Shown here: in pieces, positions 42,414-53,836 of the stretch
Numbering within the stretch: the first letter of the stretch is position 1
Layout of the letters: every line of letters starts with the position of its first letter
Assembly: GCA_032158125.1 (NCBI GenBank)
Contig: JASKOT010000001.1
Span: 806,001 to 870,000 of the forward strand
Source: Papiliotrema nemorosa
Lineage: Eukaryota > Basidiomycota > Tremellomycetes > Tremellales > Rhynchogastremaceae
DNA length: 64,000 bases
Reading direction: 5' to 3'
Made by a program: the position numbers and the translations under genes
Notes under the pieces: generated by a model
Seen by the model: the letters and a program-made list of their open reading frames with translations, nothing else
What the model was told of the DNA's origin: nothing
Database searches by the model: none

Positions 42414-43089
42414 ATGCCATCTGCTGTACCGCTCTTACCTGCTCGGCCCCCTCAACAATGGACAAAACCCACACTGGAAAACACTCATAATGGGAAGACG
42501 TACAGGCCTACCCATCCTGAAGTGTTCCGAGTGGAATTTAGCGCTATACCAGGAGCTGCGCCAGGTTCAGAAGAATCATTCTCCAGTGCTTTGGTAGCTG
42601 TCAATGTGAGTCCTCATTCCTACATCGCAAACACGACAAAGAGCCCATGATGTCTACCATATCCTTTCTGACGAGCAGGATATTGCTCCGGATACAATCA
42701 TCACCCCGCTCACCAACATCTGCCAAGCTCCCGCCAAAGCCTACTCTTCCGTCCAGTACGGCCCAGGACAGCACGACCATCTCGAGCTCAACTCCGATTT
42801 ATTATTCATGAACCACTCTTGTGATCCCTCCGCTTACGTCTGTCTCCCCCGTGGAAAACCCTCAGAGTGGTGTGTCAGAACCACGGAGAAGGGGTTGAAA
42901 GCTGGAGAAGCCATCACTTTCTTTTACCCAAGTACAGAATGGGATATGGCTCAGGGTTTCCAATGTTCTTGCGGGTCGCAGAAGTGTCTAGGGGAGATCA
43001 AGGGAGCAAAACATCTCACGCTGGAACAATTGAAAGAAAGGGGATGGGTGAATGAGCATATTTTGGCCATGAAGGAGGAACAGCATTGA
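42414..43089 (+). CDS. Small SET-domain protein with post-SET cysteines
   Basis: Predicted protein-lysine methyltransferase, substrate unknown. Exons 42414-42605 and 42679-43089 give 200 aa, close to a bare SET domain. Visible motifs: ALVAVNDIAPDTIITPLTNI at the SET start, SVQYGPGQHDHLELNSDLLF, NHSCDPSAYVCLPRG (the NHSC cofactor motif), GLKAGEAITFFYPSTEWDMA (the usual Y of the ELxxDY position is Y-P-S-T-E-W here), and CSCGSQKCLGEIKG as post-SET zinc ligands. No other domain is present. It is similar in layout to small fungal SET proteins of unknown role. The start ATG 42414 is the first in frame. Confidence 0.8.
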
Positions 43090-43215
43090 AAAGCATAGAC
43101 CGACGACAGGTAGAGTGTTAGACAAGACACCGGGGACAGTATTCGAGTACAAGCACGCGCGGACGATGCATAGTGCAGTCACACGTTCGGCTTGTCCAAA
43201 TCTAGCTGGACCGCG

Positions 43216-44849
43216 TTACCTTCTGTCGTCTCGGCTGTATCTCTCATCCCGAGAGTAACGATCCCTCTCATAATCTCGCCTCTCATCCCTCCTGCCGGCG
43301 TTCCTTCTGCTCTCATCCCTCCTGTCCCATCTTCCTTCATCTCTCATCTCGTCGCGCCTTCTTGCTTGACCGTCGTCATTCGAGTCTTGTCGTCTCGCAC
43401 CATAGTCCTCTCGCTCGACTCGTCGGTCGCGCCTATCATCACGCCCTTCGTCTCTTCTCTCTGACCGAGTGTGGGCCTCGCTTCTCCTAGGTTTCAAGTC
43501 GTCATAGTTGTCGTAGTCTCCGCCGTCCTGACGGTCGTGTCCATTGCGCTGATTCTCTTTTTGCCTGCCATCGCGGCTCCTGTAGTCGGAACGAGACTCG
43601 GCGGGCCCGCCTCGCCTGACCGGCGACCTTTCATTTCCGCCGGCTTCTCTCGAACTTTGTCTTTCGGATCTCGACCCGTTGGCTCGACCGGTGGAACCTT
43701 GTCGATCGAATTCAGGGCTTGCCACTCGTGATTTGTACCTGTCGCTTCTATCAAGGTCGTCGTCATATTTGGATCGTTTGCGATCCCGTTCATCTTCTCT
43801 TAAGTCACGCCGACGATCCGAATGACCCCCATCACTTCTCGTTGGGCTGTATGTCCGTCGATCTCTCCTTTCTCGCTCTCCGTCGTTTCGTGTCCTTCTA
43901 CCCTCTCTATCCCTGTCCATGTCATCGTCCAAAAGGCGTTCGCGTCGAGAAATTTCCGTATCCCTGTTCCTCTTTGATTCCTTTTTGCGCTCCTTCTCCG
44001 CGCGCTTCGCCCTCTTGGCCTCTTTCCTCGCCCTTCTCTCTTCCTTGGTTTCGCCCTCATGTTTCCTCTTGTGTTTCTTCTTGTCACCACCTTTCGCTTC
44101 CAGTTTAGCCTTTTTCTTCTCGGCTCGAATGAAAGCGGCCATGGGATCTTCGTCGTCGAGGTCATCCGCTTCATCTGCCGATTCTTCAGAATCTGAATCG
44201 TCTGAACCTAAAATGTCAACTTGATCAACATTACTATTTCCAATGCGTACCATCGATAATGGGCGGCATGGCGTTATAGGTAGGCTCTTCAGGAGCTACA
44301 TGTTCTCCGTCCTTATTCTTTGTACCGGGTTGATTATACTTTCTACAATGGTCCACCTAGACATCAGCCTGGATCCGCATAGGGCTGTATCTCCCACTCA
44401 CCCTAAGCGAACGGCCCAGAACTTGGGCTCCGTTCAGGTTATCCACAGCTAAGATTGTACTCCTCTGATCTTCATACATGACAAATCCGAATCCTCTCGT
44501 TTTACCAGTCTCCTTGTCCCGTGGCAAGTTGATATCGACGACCTCACCAAACCTTGACGGAGTCAGCTACATACTTCGAGTGTGAGTGAAAGACAGCTCA
44601 CTGAGACATGATCGTAATGACATCTCCTTCCGTGAGCTCAAGCGCGAGACCACCAACGAAAACATATGCAGAGTCTGACGTGAGTTGGAGTTGCGACGAG
44701 TAAGACTCGATTTACCTTTATATTCGTCGTGCCATGAGCCTTTACCAGCTAGGCCTAGCTCCAATTCTCGCTGATTGATCCGATTGATCTCTTTTATCGC
44801 ACTGGGTGTCAACTAGGCCTCGACGAAGAATTTGAGAAGCTTACTTCAT
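43216..44849 (-). CDS. IST3: RRM splicing factor Ist3/RBMX2 (RES complex)
   Basis: Ist3 (Snu17), with Bud13 and Pml1, forms the RES complex of the activated spliceosome. Six exons (44849-44845, 44801-44716, 44674-44602, 44552-44402, 44356-44251, 44207-43216) give 470 aa. The N-terminus [20 protein letters not shown] and [20 protein letters not shown] match the Ist3 pre-RRM signature; the RRM follows (about 36-115) with RNP2 YVFVGGL and RNP1 [19 protein letters not shown] then leads to a long acidic patch, a Lys/Arg/Glu coiled coil ([20 protein letters not shown]) and an RD/RS-rich tail as in vertebrate RBMX2; yeast Ist3 lacks this tail. The first coding exon is only 5 nt (ATGAA). It is divergent from a small membrane protein gene. 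Confidence 0.88.
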
Positions 44850-45008
44850 ATTATCTAAAAAAAGGAGGACACGCTGAAGCTGTCGACAGCATTCTTGCTC
44901 GAGAAGTCGAGGACAAGCGGCGGAGATGTCTCTGATCTCCGCGTTTCACCTTTCGTCGTCCAAAAGCGATGCCTTGCTAGAAGTTGCAATCACCACCAAC
45001 TATCCACA

Positions 45009-45595
45009 ATGTCGAATCAATATCAACGCGTCCCGACCACAGAGGACGAGAGCTCAGATCACCCTCAACCTGTCTCATCGCAAGACGACCCCTCTGACCC
45101 ATCGTATCGCCCTCTCCGAGCTTCCGTCCGGGCGGAGTTCAATCGACCCGAACCGTCATGGTGGAAACGCGCCTTGCTCCTCATCGCTCTGGTGGTCATG
45201 GGATGGGCGGCTATCCGCCTAGGCTCATATGGAAGGGATAATCAGCCCAAGGTAATTTATGCTACCCGGTCGGTTCTCCCCTCCACGCTATATGCTCTGA
45301 ACGGGATTGACGACGTAGATACAGTGATGAGTTCAAGTATAGACCCGCCGCTTCGCCTGTCATTACGGAGTACTTGAAAGATGGGCGGATACGGCTGAGA
45401 GGCGCGACTGTGGGTGGAGTAGGGATAAGAGAGGAAGATTTACCCGTGACACCAGAGAAGAAACGAGCCGAGGAGAAGAAGAGGGTGGAAGCTGCTAAAG
45501 ACGCTGCGAGGGAGAAGTTGGCAGCCAAGAAAAAGGAGAGTAAGAAGATGAGGAGTAAGAGGAAGAGGCCGAAGAAGGCCAAGACGGAGATTTGA
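45009..45595 (+). CDS. Unknown single-pass membrane protein with basic C-terminal coiled coil
   Basis: Not recognised. Exons 45009-45268 and 45319-45595 give 178 aa. Residues 1-50 are polar (MSNQYQRVPTTEDESSDHPQ). One membrane helix (WWKRALLLIALVVMGWAAIR) is preceded by positive residues, so either topology is possible. The exon junction (donor GTCGGT, acceptor ACGTAG) gives YATRYSDEFKYRPAASPVIT. The C-terminus is a Lys-rich helix (EEKKRVEAAKDAAREKLAAK, then KKMRSKRKRPKK). It has features of an organelle-membrane or ribosome-contact protein, but no function can be assigned. It is convergent with the GH128 gene. Confidence 0.6.
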
Positions 45596-45712
45596 TATTG
45601 ACGAATGACGAAACATGAAATGAGTGACGATTGAACAACAGGACGTATTGGTCGGAGAAGGGCTTGAACTGTGCGGTTCTGAAGAGCTCGAGGGACGAGA
45701 TTCTGATCACGG

Positions 45713-46836
45713 TCAAGCATATACATACAACGCAACGGTACACCAGAGCAATCCAACAGTCATCCTCCCTTCAGACCGGACCCGAGGAGCAGCTGCACTT
45801 TGCGTAGCCACAGCATCAGGGTCAACACTTCCGTTCGATCTGGCATACTGCACTCCCAGCGCATTGAGCGCTCCTGTCCGGCGTTCCTTGCCAGATACGT
45901 CAAAGAGTGTATTGAGCGGGTCCACGCCTTGCTGAATTATCAGCTCGAGGACATGCCTGGAAGGAGAAGCTGACCATATCATACATTGCGCCAAAGTAGA
46001 AGTACCTCTCGACCCAATCGACACTCTCCATAAAACTCCTAGTCACGTCCATGAACAGCTCGATCTGGATCAAGGTCGCTTGCGAGCCGTAAGTCGTCGC
46101 ATTGGCATCTACCGTTGTGAAGTTCATGACTGCATATTCTGCATGTCAGTCTTGTTCTGCAGACCGAACACTGTTGCTCAGCTCACCTGTGACCCAGATG
46201 GGTTTGCCAAAACTCCAGTAAAAATCCTGTAGATGCTGCACGAAATCTCTAGAATCAATGTCGTACTGCCCTTGTCAGCCCAGTCAGTGAGTGTTCCACT
46301 TTGACTACCCAATGAACAGCCACAAAGTCAGGATTACATCCTCCCTGACACCCCTCTAGCCAGTCCTGCATCCATTGTTTCCCAGCCGGTCCACCCGTCA
46401 CTGCCGGACTTCCCAGTCTGTAACCCTTCTTCTTGAGCGGTTCAAGTACGTCCTTCCATACTTGTGCAGCCTTTTCGGGTGAACAATTCGCTTGTGCCCC
46501 CAAGTCAGGCTCGTTGAAGGCCAGAATATCCTTCGTAGAAGTCAGGTTGACCCCTTGGAAAGTGGTATTTAGTGCAGCGTTGAACCCCGCTATATCGTCG
46601 TCCGAACACCCCCATATCATCGGTATAAAATCGAAAGGGACGGAATAAATCGATGGATAGGATTTGGGCTTGATGATCGGGTTAGGGGACCAGGTGTAGT
46701 AAGATGATATGGCGGTTCCGGGACCTGCGAATCCTGCCATGGGGACGTAGAGTTGATTCGGCCATGCTAGACCTGGCGATGCGGCTAGACTAACGAGAGT
46801 GAGCTGGAAAACTACAAAGGTGAGTTTTCCGAGCAT
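45713..46836 (-). CDS. GH128-type secreted glucanase with GPI signal (Asl1-like)
   Basis: GH128 enzymes act on beta-1,3-glucan; fission yeast Asl1 is a wall relative. Exons 46836-46309, 46265-46187, 46138-45975 and 45931-45713 give 329 aa. A signal peptide (MLGKLTFVVFQLTLVSLAAS) is followed by the TIM-barrel domain with FIPMIWGC, DILAFNEPDLG (Glu109, predicted acid/base) and GKPIWVTEYAVMNF (Glu203, predicted nucleophile). The C-terminus has a small-residue stretch then a hydrophobic tail (MTVGLLWCTVALYVYA), consistent with a GPI-anchor signal. Several N-x-S/T sites are present. Both catalytic residues are intact. A role in wall remodelling is inferred from family. Confidence 0.88.
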
Positions 46837-47223
46837 GTTGTGAGCAACAACTCAGGCAAGTGTGCACATCGAGCAGGGTCGGTGCATTTTTTCGCTTCTT
46901 CATATGTGGATAACGATGATCGTCTCGACAAAAACGCATCTCTAAATCTGAAACACCATCGAAAACGATTGAAGACAGGCACGTGAAACGTGGGTGGGTG
47001 GCGAAAAATAGGCGCGAGAGTAATTGTCGTCATCGGCAAGCGGATTGACCGAAGGTGATGTGTTGACAAGGAAATGGTCGACACTACACCTTTGCCATCA
47101 CCTTCGACCGACATTCTCACACTGCCTGAGACGTCCACGAAGATCGCCGTTAACAGTTAGAAACAGGAGAGGGCATTACCCGATTAGCTGCCTCGACCGC
47201 ACAGGCGTTACATCAACCCCGAT
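46837..47223. promoter_or_regulatory. Divergent promoter GH128 / RING E3 gene
   Basis: 387 bp between divergent start codons. Nothing beyond ordinary promoter-like sequence recognised. Confidence 0.35.
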
Positions 47224-49175
47224 ATGTCGGGTCGACCCGATCCATTTTGGCTCTGCCATGAGGTGGGTGGATTGCCTACGCCGGGACATTTCTAACAAAT
47301 TAGTGCAGAGCCGAAATGCGACCCGTAACGGCAAGTCATCTCTCATGCGCGTAATCTGGCACACAGCTAATCCCACAGCGTGACGGCGTACCGCACTGCG
47401 CATCATGCGACGGCGAATTCATAGAAATCGTACGTCTTGGTAACGAGTCCTGATCGGAGTGTCTGATATCCAGCTTGACCCGAATGAGAACCCGGATCCT
47501 TACCACGAGCTCCCCCCGCCTCCACCTCTTCGACCCCAGTCTTCCCCGCCCATACAGTTCCATCCAGACGCTCACGATGCCCACGCGCACCAAGATGGCG
47601 GAGGGTTCTTTCAATCTCTAATGGGCAACTTTCTCGGGGCAGCAATGGATCAGCGCCAAGATCATACGGAGGGAAACAGACCTGCTTCGATGCCTGCTTC
47701 ACCCGGACCTCTGGGTAGGAATACAGGTGGACAGGGTCGAGGAGGCGCAGCAGGTGGTAGTGGGTTGAGGACTTGGGAGTTCAATATTGGTGGTGGGAGA
47801 GGGTCAATACAGTTCGGAACAATTGGCGGCATGGGCCCTTTTGGACCCACAGGAGGGAATGACGATCGAGGTTTAGACGAGTGAGTTTCCGCTTTCGCAG
47901 ATCCGAAGTGGCTCGCTCACGTTATAGCTTCTTCCCCGGTTTCGCTGTTCCACCCAACGCGGAAGCTAGACGACCTTTCAACCCGTATGCTACTAGGAAC
48001 CAACAAGGGCAGGGGCCAGGTCAGGGAGGCCCAGCCTCAATGGAGGAGCTTGTAAGACCAACATTAGATGTTTGGTCATTATGGCACTGATGACTCAGCT
48101 GCAAGGTCTCATGGGCATGTTGGCGAATGACGGTATGATGCCTGGGATGGGAGGTCCCCGGGGTCAAGCAAACTTTGGGGACTATGTCATGACACAACGT
48201 GAGGCGCTTTCATGTCGATGTGCTCACCCGTCAGATGGTTTCGACGAGATCCTCGAACAACTCATGCATGCCGCCGGGCCGCAAGGCCCTATCCCAGCTT
48301 CAGATGTGGTCATAGAAGGGCTTCCTAGATTCAGCCTTACGGAAGAGCTTTTAGGTCCGTGTACCCCTGCTCCTTTGGACTATCTCTGACATGCGCAGAG
48401 AAAAGTCAGTTCAAAGATTGTCCGGTTTGCAAGGACGATTTTAGCATAGGCGAGGAAGTCATGAAGATCCCTTGCGGGTGAGTGGCCGGCCAGTAACGGC
48501 ACTGTGACATGGGCTCACCTGCGCAGACACCTGTTTCATCCCGGATGTCTACAGCCATGGCTAAAGACGAATGGCTCTTGTCCAGTCTGGCAAGTCCTAC
48601 TCCTTTCTTGACCACCGCTCTGCTTACAACCTAGCCGTTTCTCGCTCGTACCAGATGAATCGAATACCCAACCACAGCAGCCTCAACAAGCTTCGGTCAC
48701 TGCGCCTCGCCCTGCATCCGCCCCACATACATCCGAATCACCAAACACACCCTCTACAAACCAGCCATCGGGTGAGGGTACAAATATCTTTACCAATGTC
48801 CTGCAGCGACTCTGGGGTCAGAGCGGGTCAAGCAATCCATCCTCTCCAATCACTGAAACCGGTCCCGGTGGCTCTTCATCCCCTTTCAGACCATCATCGA
48901 GCCGGACTCAATCCGGCACAGTACGATCGACAGTACCCCCTACTAGTGCCACCCATTCTGGCGCAAATCGATCGACAGAAGATATATCTCGCGATGATGA
49001 AACAGCCATGTCTTCTGCTATACCTGAGGATTACCGCGAACGACACAGACAGCGAGAACTGCAACAACAGCAACAACAGCAACAACAGCAACAACAGCAA
49101 CAACAGCAGCAGCAGCAAACATTACGTCAACGTCCACCGCCTCCTGAGGACGGCTATCCATCGTATTTCTCCTAG
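47224..49175 (+). CDS. RNF126/RNF115-like RING-H2 E3 ubiquitin ligase
   Basis: Cytosolic quality-control type E3 ligase. Ten exons (47224-47262, 47304-47330, 47379-47429, 47474-47880, 47928-48051, 48099-48198, 48235-48354, 48399-48477, 48527-48589, 48635-49175) give 516 aa. The N-terminal zinc ribbon WLCHECRAEMRP ... VPHCASCDGEFIEI is assembled from three tiny exons, as in the RNF126 N-terminal zinc finger. The middle is Pro/Gly-rich. The RING-H2 is CPVCKDDFSIGEEVMKIPCG then HLFHPGCLQPWLKTNGSC and PVCRFSL. The tail is disordered and has a 19-Gln run. The RING junction can only be made with a GC-AG intron (48590-48634, donor GCAAGT); intron 2 also appears to use GCAAGT (47331), though a GT six bases earlier would work. 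The next gene is convergent. Confidence 0.88.
49062..49118 (+). repeat. CAA/CAG poly-glutamine tract (19 Gln)
   Basis: Five CAACAACAG units followed by CAGCAGCAGCAA, in frame near the C-terminus of the RNF126-like protein. A length-variable microsatellite is expected. Confidence 0.9.
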
Positions 49176-49294
49176 CTACGACAACGGGTCGGCAACTGAT
49201 ATTCAGGCCCGACGACTTGGACTAAACGCAGTATAGTAGTGTACATGCATTTACTTAAGCCTGATCCTGTTCGCCGTCCACATTCTGCCATAGA

Positions 49295-51543
49295 CTAGCG
49301 GTAGCCAGACTCCACAAGATTGATTCGGGCTAGACAAGCCTCAGCATCGCTAGGTGACCCAGGCAAATTGAGACTCACGTTATCGAGAGAGCTCTCCCTG
49401 CCCCGTCTGGCTCGTTCGATCAGGTCGCTCGAGACCCGCTTATGTGTCATCGACTTGGCCTTGCCAATACCTTGTCGTCTTCCGGTAGCTTTGACTCGCA
49501 AGGGAGCTGTACCGGAGCTTGTCTTTCGTGGGGTGAAATCGTGTGGACCTCTCCAAGGGGTATGAGGCATGTCCAGACCGTACGGTCCGTCGAGCAAGGG
49601 TACGGAGGCTGATCGACGGTGTGAGGGAGGTAAGATGAGAATTTCGTCAGTCATTTCGATGCTTACGTCAAGGTGGGACATGGAGGCGGAACGACCGGTT
49701 GTTAAGACAGGCGATGTCGAAGAGTCGTCGATATTCGCCGAAGGAGTAGAGAGACAGACGTCGTGAGAGACTGGTATCGGGTGAACGCTGTGAGGAGGGG
49801 AGGAAGACTGACGTGTGGGAGGAAGTGGGAAACCAAGCTGATCAAGCGATATGATTGTGGCCGTCGACAGCCTACTTGAAGCGTGCTTTGTGAACTGCAT
49901 GGAAGCGTCGAGCGGGTCCTTCTCTGGAGTTGGCATGAACAAAGCCTGACGAAACACAGCTTGCTCTTGTGCTTTATCCTCGACGTCAGAAAAATCCGAG
50001 GCACTGCTCGACGATGCTGGAGTGGAAGCAGAGCCGGTCTCACGTCTAGCCAAAGCCACACGCAATGCTCCAACGACGTGCTCTTCGCCCTGGATTTCTA
50101 TCTGTCGGATCTGATCATTGCAAATGAAAATCTGCCTGGCAAGTCGATCACATCGCGCCATCACTCGTTTCAAGCTTTCAGTCGTCTTTCGCAAGATCTG
50201 ACGCTCATTAATCGGGACAGAGTTGAAAGCTTGAAGAACGGAGTCTCGATATTGAACGGCGGAAGTGTACTTGTCTCGGAGTCGGTCGAGCTCTGATCGT
50301 AGACGCGATTCCTCATTTGCAGAAGTACGAAGGATTGATGGGCGTAACATACGCGGAGATGTAGGTGTTAAGCGTTGCAGCGTAAGGTCGAGGAGCTCTT
50401 CGAACCTTGGACCCAGTTCATCAAGCAAAACCGAGGCAGACGAAGATGTCCATGGCAGCGGAACATGTTCGAACGGGGCGGTCGATCGATTCGGAGTGAC
50501 ATTTGCAAGTGTTTCTTGGTCCGCAGTGACCACAGGTCGAGATTGCTGAGGGGGTTGAATGTGTCGTCCGTCGGTTTTGACAGTCCGAACACCTTGTACT
50601 CTGCTTTGAGACAAAGATCGAGGTCGAGATGGTCTTCGAGGTGGATGAAGATCTTGAGCGGATTCTGCTCGTCGCAAGGACGGCTTGCGAGGAGTCAGAG
50701 TGCCCACACGTTGGGGCGTGGCAGTTGTTATACTCGTTCGGGGTTGAACCAAGCTGTATGAAGCATCAACGCCTGGTCGACCAGGTCTCGCTGGCCGACA
50801 AGAGAGCGAAGTAGATTGCGAGCCTTTGATTGGAGCTGGAGAGGGCGAATGAGGCGGAGTGAGATTCGAGGTACGCAGTTTCAAAGCAGCGGGACGTTTC
50901 CTGGATTCGGGCGTTCGAGCTATTTTGGCATTGCCCGGCCCTGGACTCGGTACCAGACTGGATGGAGGGGTAACGGGGCCCCTGACCTCCATTCCCTTGC
51001 CCTCGCTCAACAGGGGAAGGGTAGATGCTCGAGCTCGCAGGCTAGTAGAAGAAAGTGGAGAAGGGGAGGGACCGCTGGCAGATCGGTTGTGAGTTTTGGG
51101 CGTTGTGAAGGAGGTGGGAGGGGCAGGACGAGGTGTGACGTGACCATGTCGCTAGGTTGTCAACGCATGTCTGCTGGAGTTGTTGCACTCACCTTAAGTG
51201 AAGACTTGGAGGACAATGCCGAAGCACCAGAGGAGGAGCGACCATGTCCCTTCAGTGGGCTATCAGCAGGAGGTGCCGGCAATGGCCTGGAGGCGTAAGG
51301 CGTGGCAGTGGTTGATTGAGGCGAATGAGCGAAATCGCGAACCTTGACCGCTATCGGCGAGGGGCTCCCTCGAAGGTGTCGCGACGTCGTGAGTGGAGGA
51401 GCTGAAGGAGCGTGAGATTTGAATGCGGAAGGGGGAGCTTTTGGTACTGCGCTTGAAGGGGTAGTCGGCTCATTGGGCGATCGGGAAGGGGTGGTCGGAG
51501 TGGGAGTGGACCTGCCACGGAACAGACTGGGTAAGAACGGCAT
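49295..51543 (-). CDS. Unknown 735-aa disordered protein with central coiled coil
   Basis: Not recognised. Exons 51543-51193 and 51151-49295 give 735 aa. The first about 300 residues are Pro/Ser/Thr/Arg-rich with many SP/TP sites (SPSPAPIKGS, PRSLSQSRVQ). A structured part (about 345-470) reads RFEELLDLTLQRLTPTSPRM, LRSELDRLRDKYTSAVQYRD and SLKRVMARCDRLARQIFICN, a predicted coiled coil. The C-terminal part is again disordered with RRSASVPLLDG-type repeats (basophilic kinase / 14-3-3-like sites) and a final ordered-looking IERARRGRESSLDNVSLNLP. It has the look of a cytoskeletal or polarity scaffold, but that is only impression. Start MPFLPSLFRGRS at 51543 is the first in-frame ATG after upstream stops. 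Confidence 0.65.
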
Positions 51544-52165
51544 GAGGCTTGAGTGTGAGGCCGTCAATACAGAAGAGTAGAGATCGTAGTGACGAAGCAA
51601 TGGAGGAACCTGTCCACAAAGAGGAGAGGTGCAAGAGAGAGAAGAAGGGCGGTAGATCAATGCGTCAACTTGTTCGGATTCCCCTTTGACTTCGGAGGCT
51701 ATCGATGAGGCTGATCAAAGTCAATTCAGTGTCTCCCAGGTCAGCATGAAAGTCCTTGACGCCCAGGGACCAGTTCCTGCACCACTATTCCGCCTGGAGA
51801 CCCGGTACTGTCCAAGACGACTCTCCTTGACGACGCAAATTCCCCGTCCAATGATCCGGCTTTGAATGCGATCCATCAAGTCAGTCCGCATCTCTCGGGA
51901 GTGCTTCAGTCGTTCGCTGGCTATCTTTATACTGCTCATGATGAGTCCTGAGGACCGTTTGAGACTTGTCGGCACTTCCTTGCCTAGTTGAAGAATCGTC
52001 AAGATGTACTATGGGTCATGCGATAATAATAGGCGCGTCAGAGAGCCAACGTGAGAGCTGTAGGACGCCTATCTTTTGGTCGCGTTTCAAGTGTGGAGGC
52101 GGTCCTTGGCGGAAACGGTGCCCAGGATGATCTCCCCATTCTGTCCACTTTGAACACTGTTCACA
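51544..52165. promoter_or_regulatory. Divergent region between the 735-aa protein gene and RIM23
   Basis: 622 bp. The minus strand has an open frame 51721-51939 (ATG 51939, 72 codons, MSSIKIASERLKHSREMRTD...) with no recognisable relative and no clear upstream exon; I treat it as unproven. Otherwise promoter sequence for two genes. Confidence 0.35.
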
Positions 52166-53761
52166 ATGCCTCCCATGCTCTTTCCCCTACCGACGACAGC
52201 TCAGATCAACTTCTCGACATTGTTCATAGATCCTACAGGATCATACACTACCACGCCCGCAGATGCCTCATCTGCTAGGACGCAGCTATATCTCTCGCTA
52301 AAGGCAATTGCCGAGAAACAGCCTGGAGCAAGCGCTCTAGCCGTTGTGGATGTGAGCTGCTTCATCATTCCGATGGAATCAAGCTCATCATAAGGCGGCT
52401 CAGGGGTATCTCCCCTACATCCGTGGTGTTGTGGAATGCCTCGACAATGACACACTCCTCTACCGAGGAGAGCCAGGTACGCCACAAGGGCGGTCTTTAC
52501 TGACATGCTGCAGTGTTCGGCTGGAAGGCTCCCTTGACACACTACTCGCTCACAGCACCTCTACTGCCGATGCCATCGATCCATTCCGAGCACCTCATGG
52601 TCCTTCTCACGTACACTCTCGCTTTGTCTAACTATGCCCATTCGATCCTTGGCTCACTTCCGTCATACGAGCCGACACCCGGGGCGTCGAATGCCAAGAT
52701 GCACGTCAGCAAGGATGACGAGACGCGCATTGCAGCTGGACTGGCACGAGCTGTCGACCTCTTGTGTCAGGCGAGTGGAGTTGCTCAATGGACAGCTGAG
52801 AATATATGTCCGAAGCTCGATGGCGTAAAGAAGGCAGTAGGCAGATTGGGCAAGTCCAAGTGGCCGATAGAAGGCGGAGAAGATGCCTATAGGGGGCTTT
52901 CCATGTGCGTAGCTACGTTCTATTCTGCAGTACTGACCTGTAGGATGCTTCTGGCCGATGCCCACGTCACAGCTATCAGAAAGCTGCTCTTACCTGTCCT
53001 ATCGCACTCCCTCTTCTCTCCCCCTGGTCCACCTCTACCGTCAAATCACCCTTCTCCGTCACTGCTTGCCAAGCTATATCTCCATGTGTCGACGTTGTAC
53101 GACTCTTCTAGAGCGGTCTTCAAGGTCACCTCTGCCGAGTCTGGGTCAAAGAAGCTGTTCTCCAAGGATAAAGATAGCTTGGACGATGCAGTCGAAGGCG
53201 ACGCTACACCAGAACTGAAGCGGTATCTCCGGAAGGAATCGATCCTCGCCGCTGGACTGGCTCGGAAATGGCTCGGTGTCGACGTGGGGGAGAACGGTAA
53301 AGGTGCCAAGGTCGGCGAGGCGCTGTCTTGGGTCAAAGACGCGCAAAGCAGGCTGCAAGATTTGGAGGACGGCACAGTGAGGGAAAAGATGAAGGGTCTC
53401 TCGTTTGGCAAGGGCAGTGACAAGAAAAAGGAAGAACGCAAGGCTCGTAAAGGTCGATTGGAACGGGAGCTGGATGATATAAGCGCTTGGGTCAGGTCCT
53501 ACCAGCAAATGAACGATACAGTGCGTCTTCAAGTCAATACAAGCCGACGGATGCTCATGGTAGGTCTCATTTCAACCCATTCCTCCGGTGACCAGTCTCA
53601 CAACCCCTTCTGGACGTCCAATCTTTGCGGCAAAGGTCTTCGTCCCTCCAGCCAGCAAGTTCCCTTTGGTTATCCGCGATCCGGACGGCGACGAAGTGGT
53701 CGTGACGCCCGTCGAAGCAAAGACAGACGGGGAGTACGCCGGCAAGGGCAACTACTTCTAG
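52166..53761 (+). CDS. RIM23: BRO1-domain pH-response protein Rim23/PalC
   Basis: PalC/Rim23 is recruited to ESCRT-III in the alkaline-pH Rim/Pal pathway that activates Rim101. Five exons (52166-52351, 52395-52476, 52514-52904, 52944-53520, 53564-53761) give 477 aa. A BRO1 domain spans most of the protein: [48 protein letters not shown] and [20 protein letters not shown]. It ends with [20 protein letters not shown] then [12 protein letters not shown], the PalC-type C-terminus, reached only by splicing 53521-53563. The protein lacks the C-terminal V-domain and Pro tail of Rim20/Bro1, which favours Rim23. BROX-like proteins remain an alternative. Confidence 0.78.
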
Positions 53762-53836
53762 GCGGATTTGTCACTATGATACATCTGCATCGTCTATTCT
53801 GCTTCACATCTGCTCTTCTTTCGACACTACGGAATC

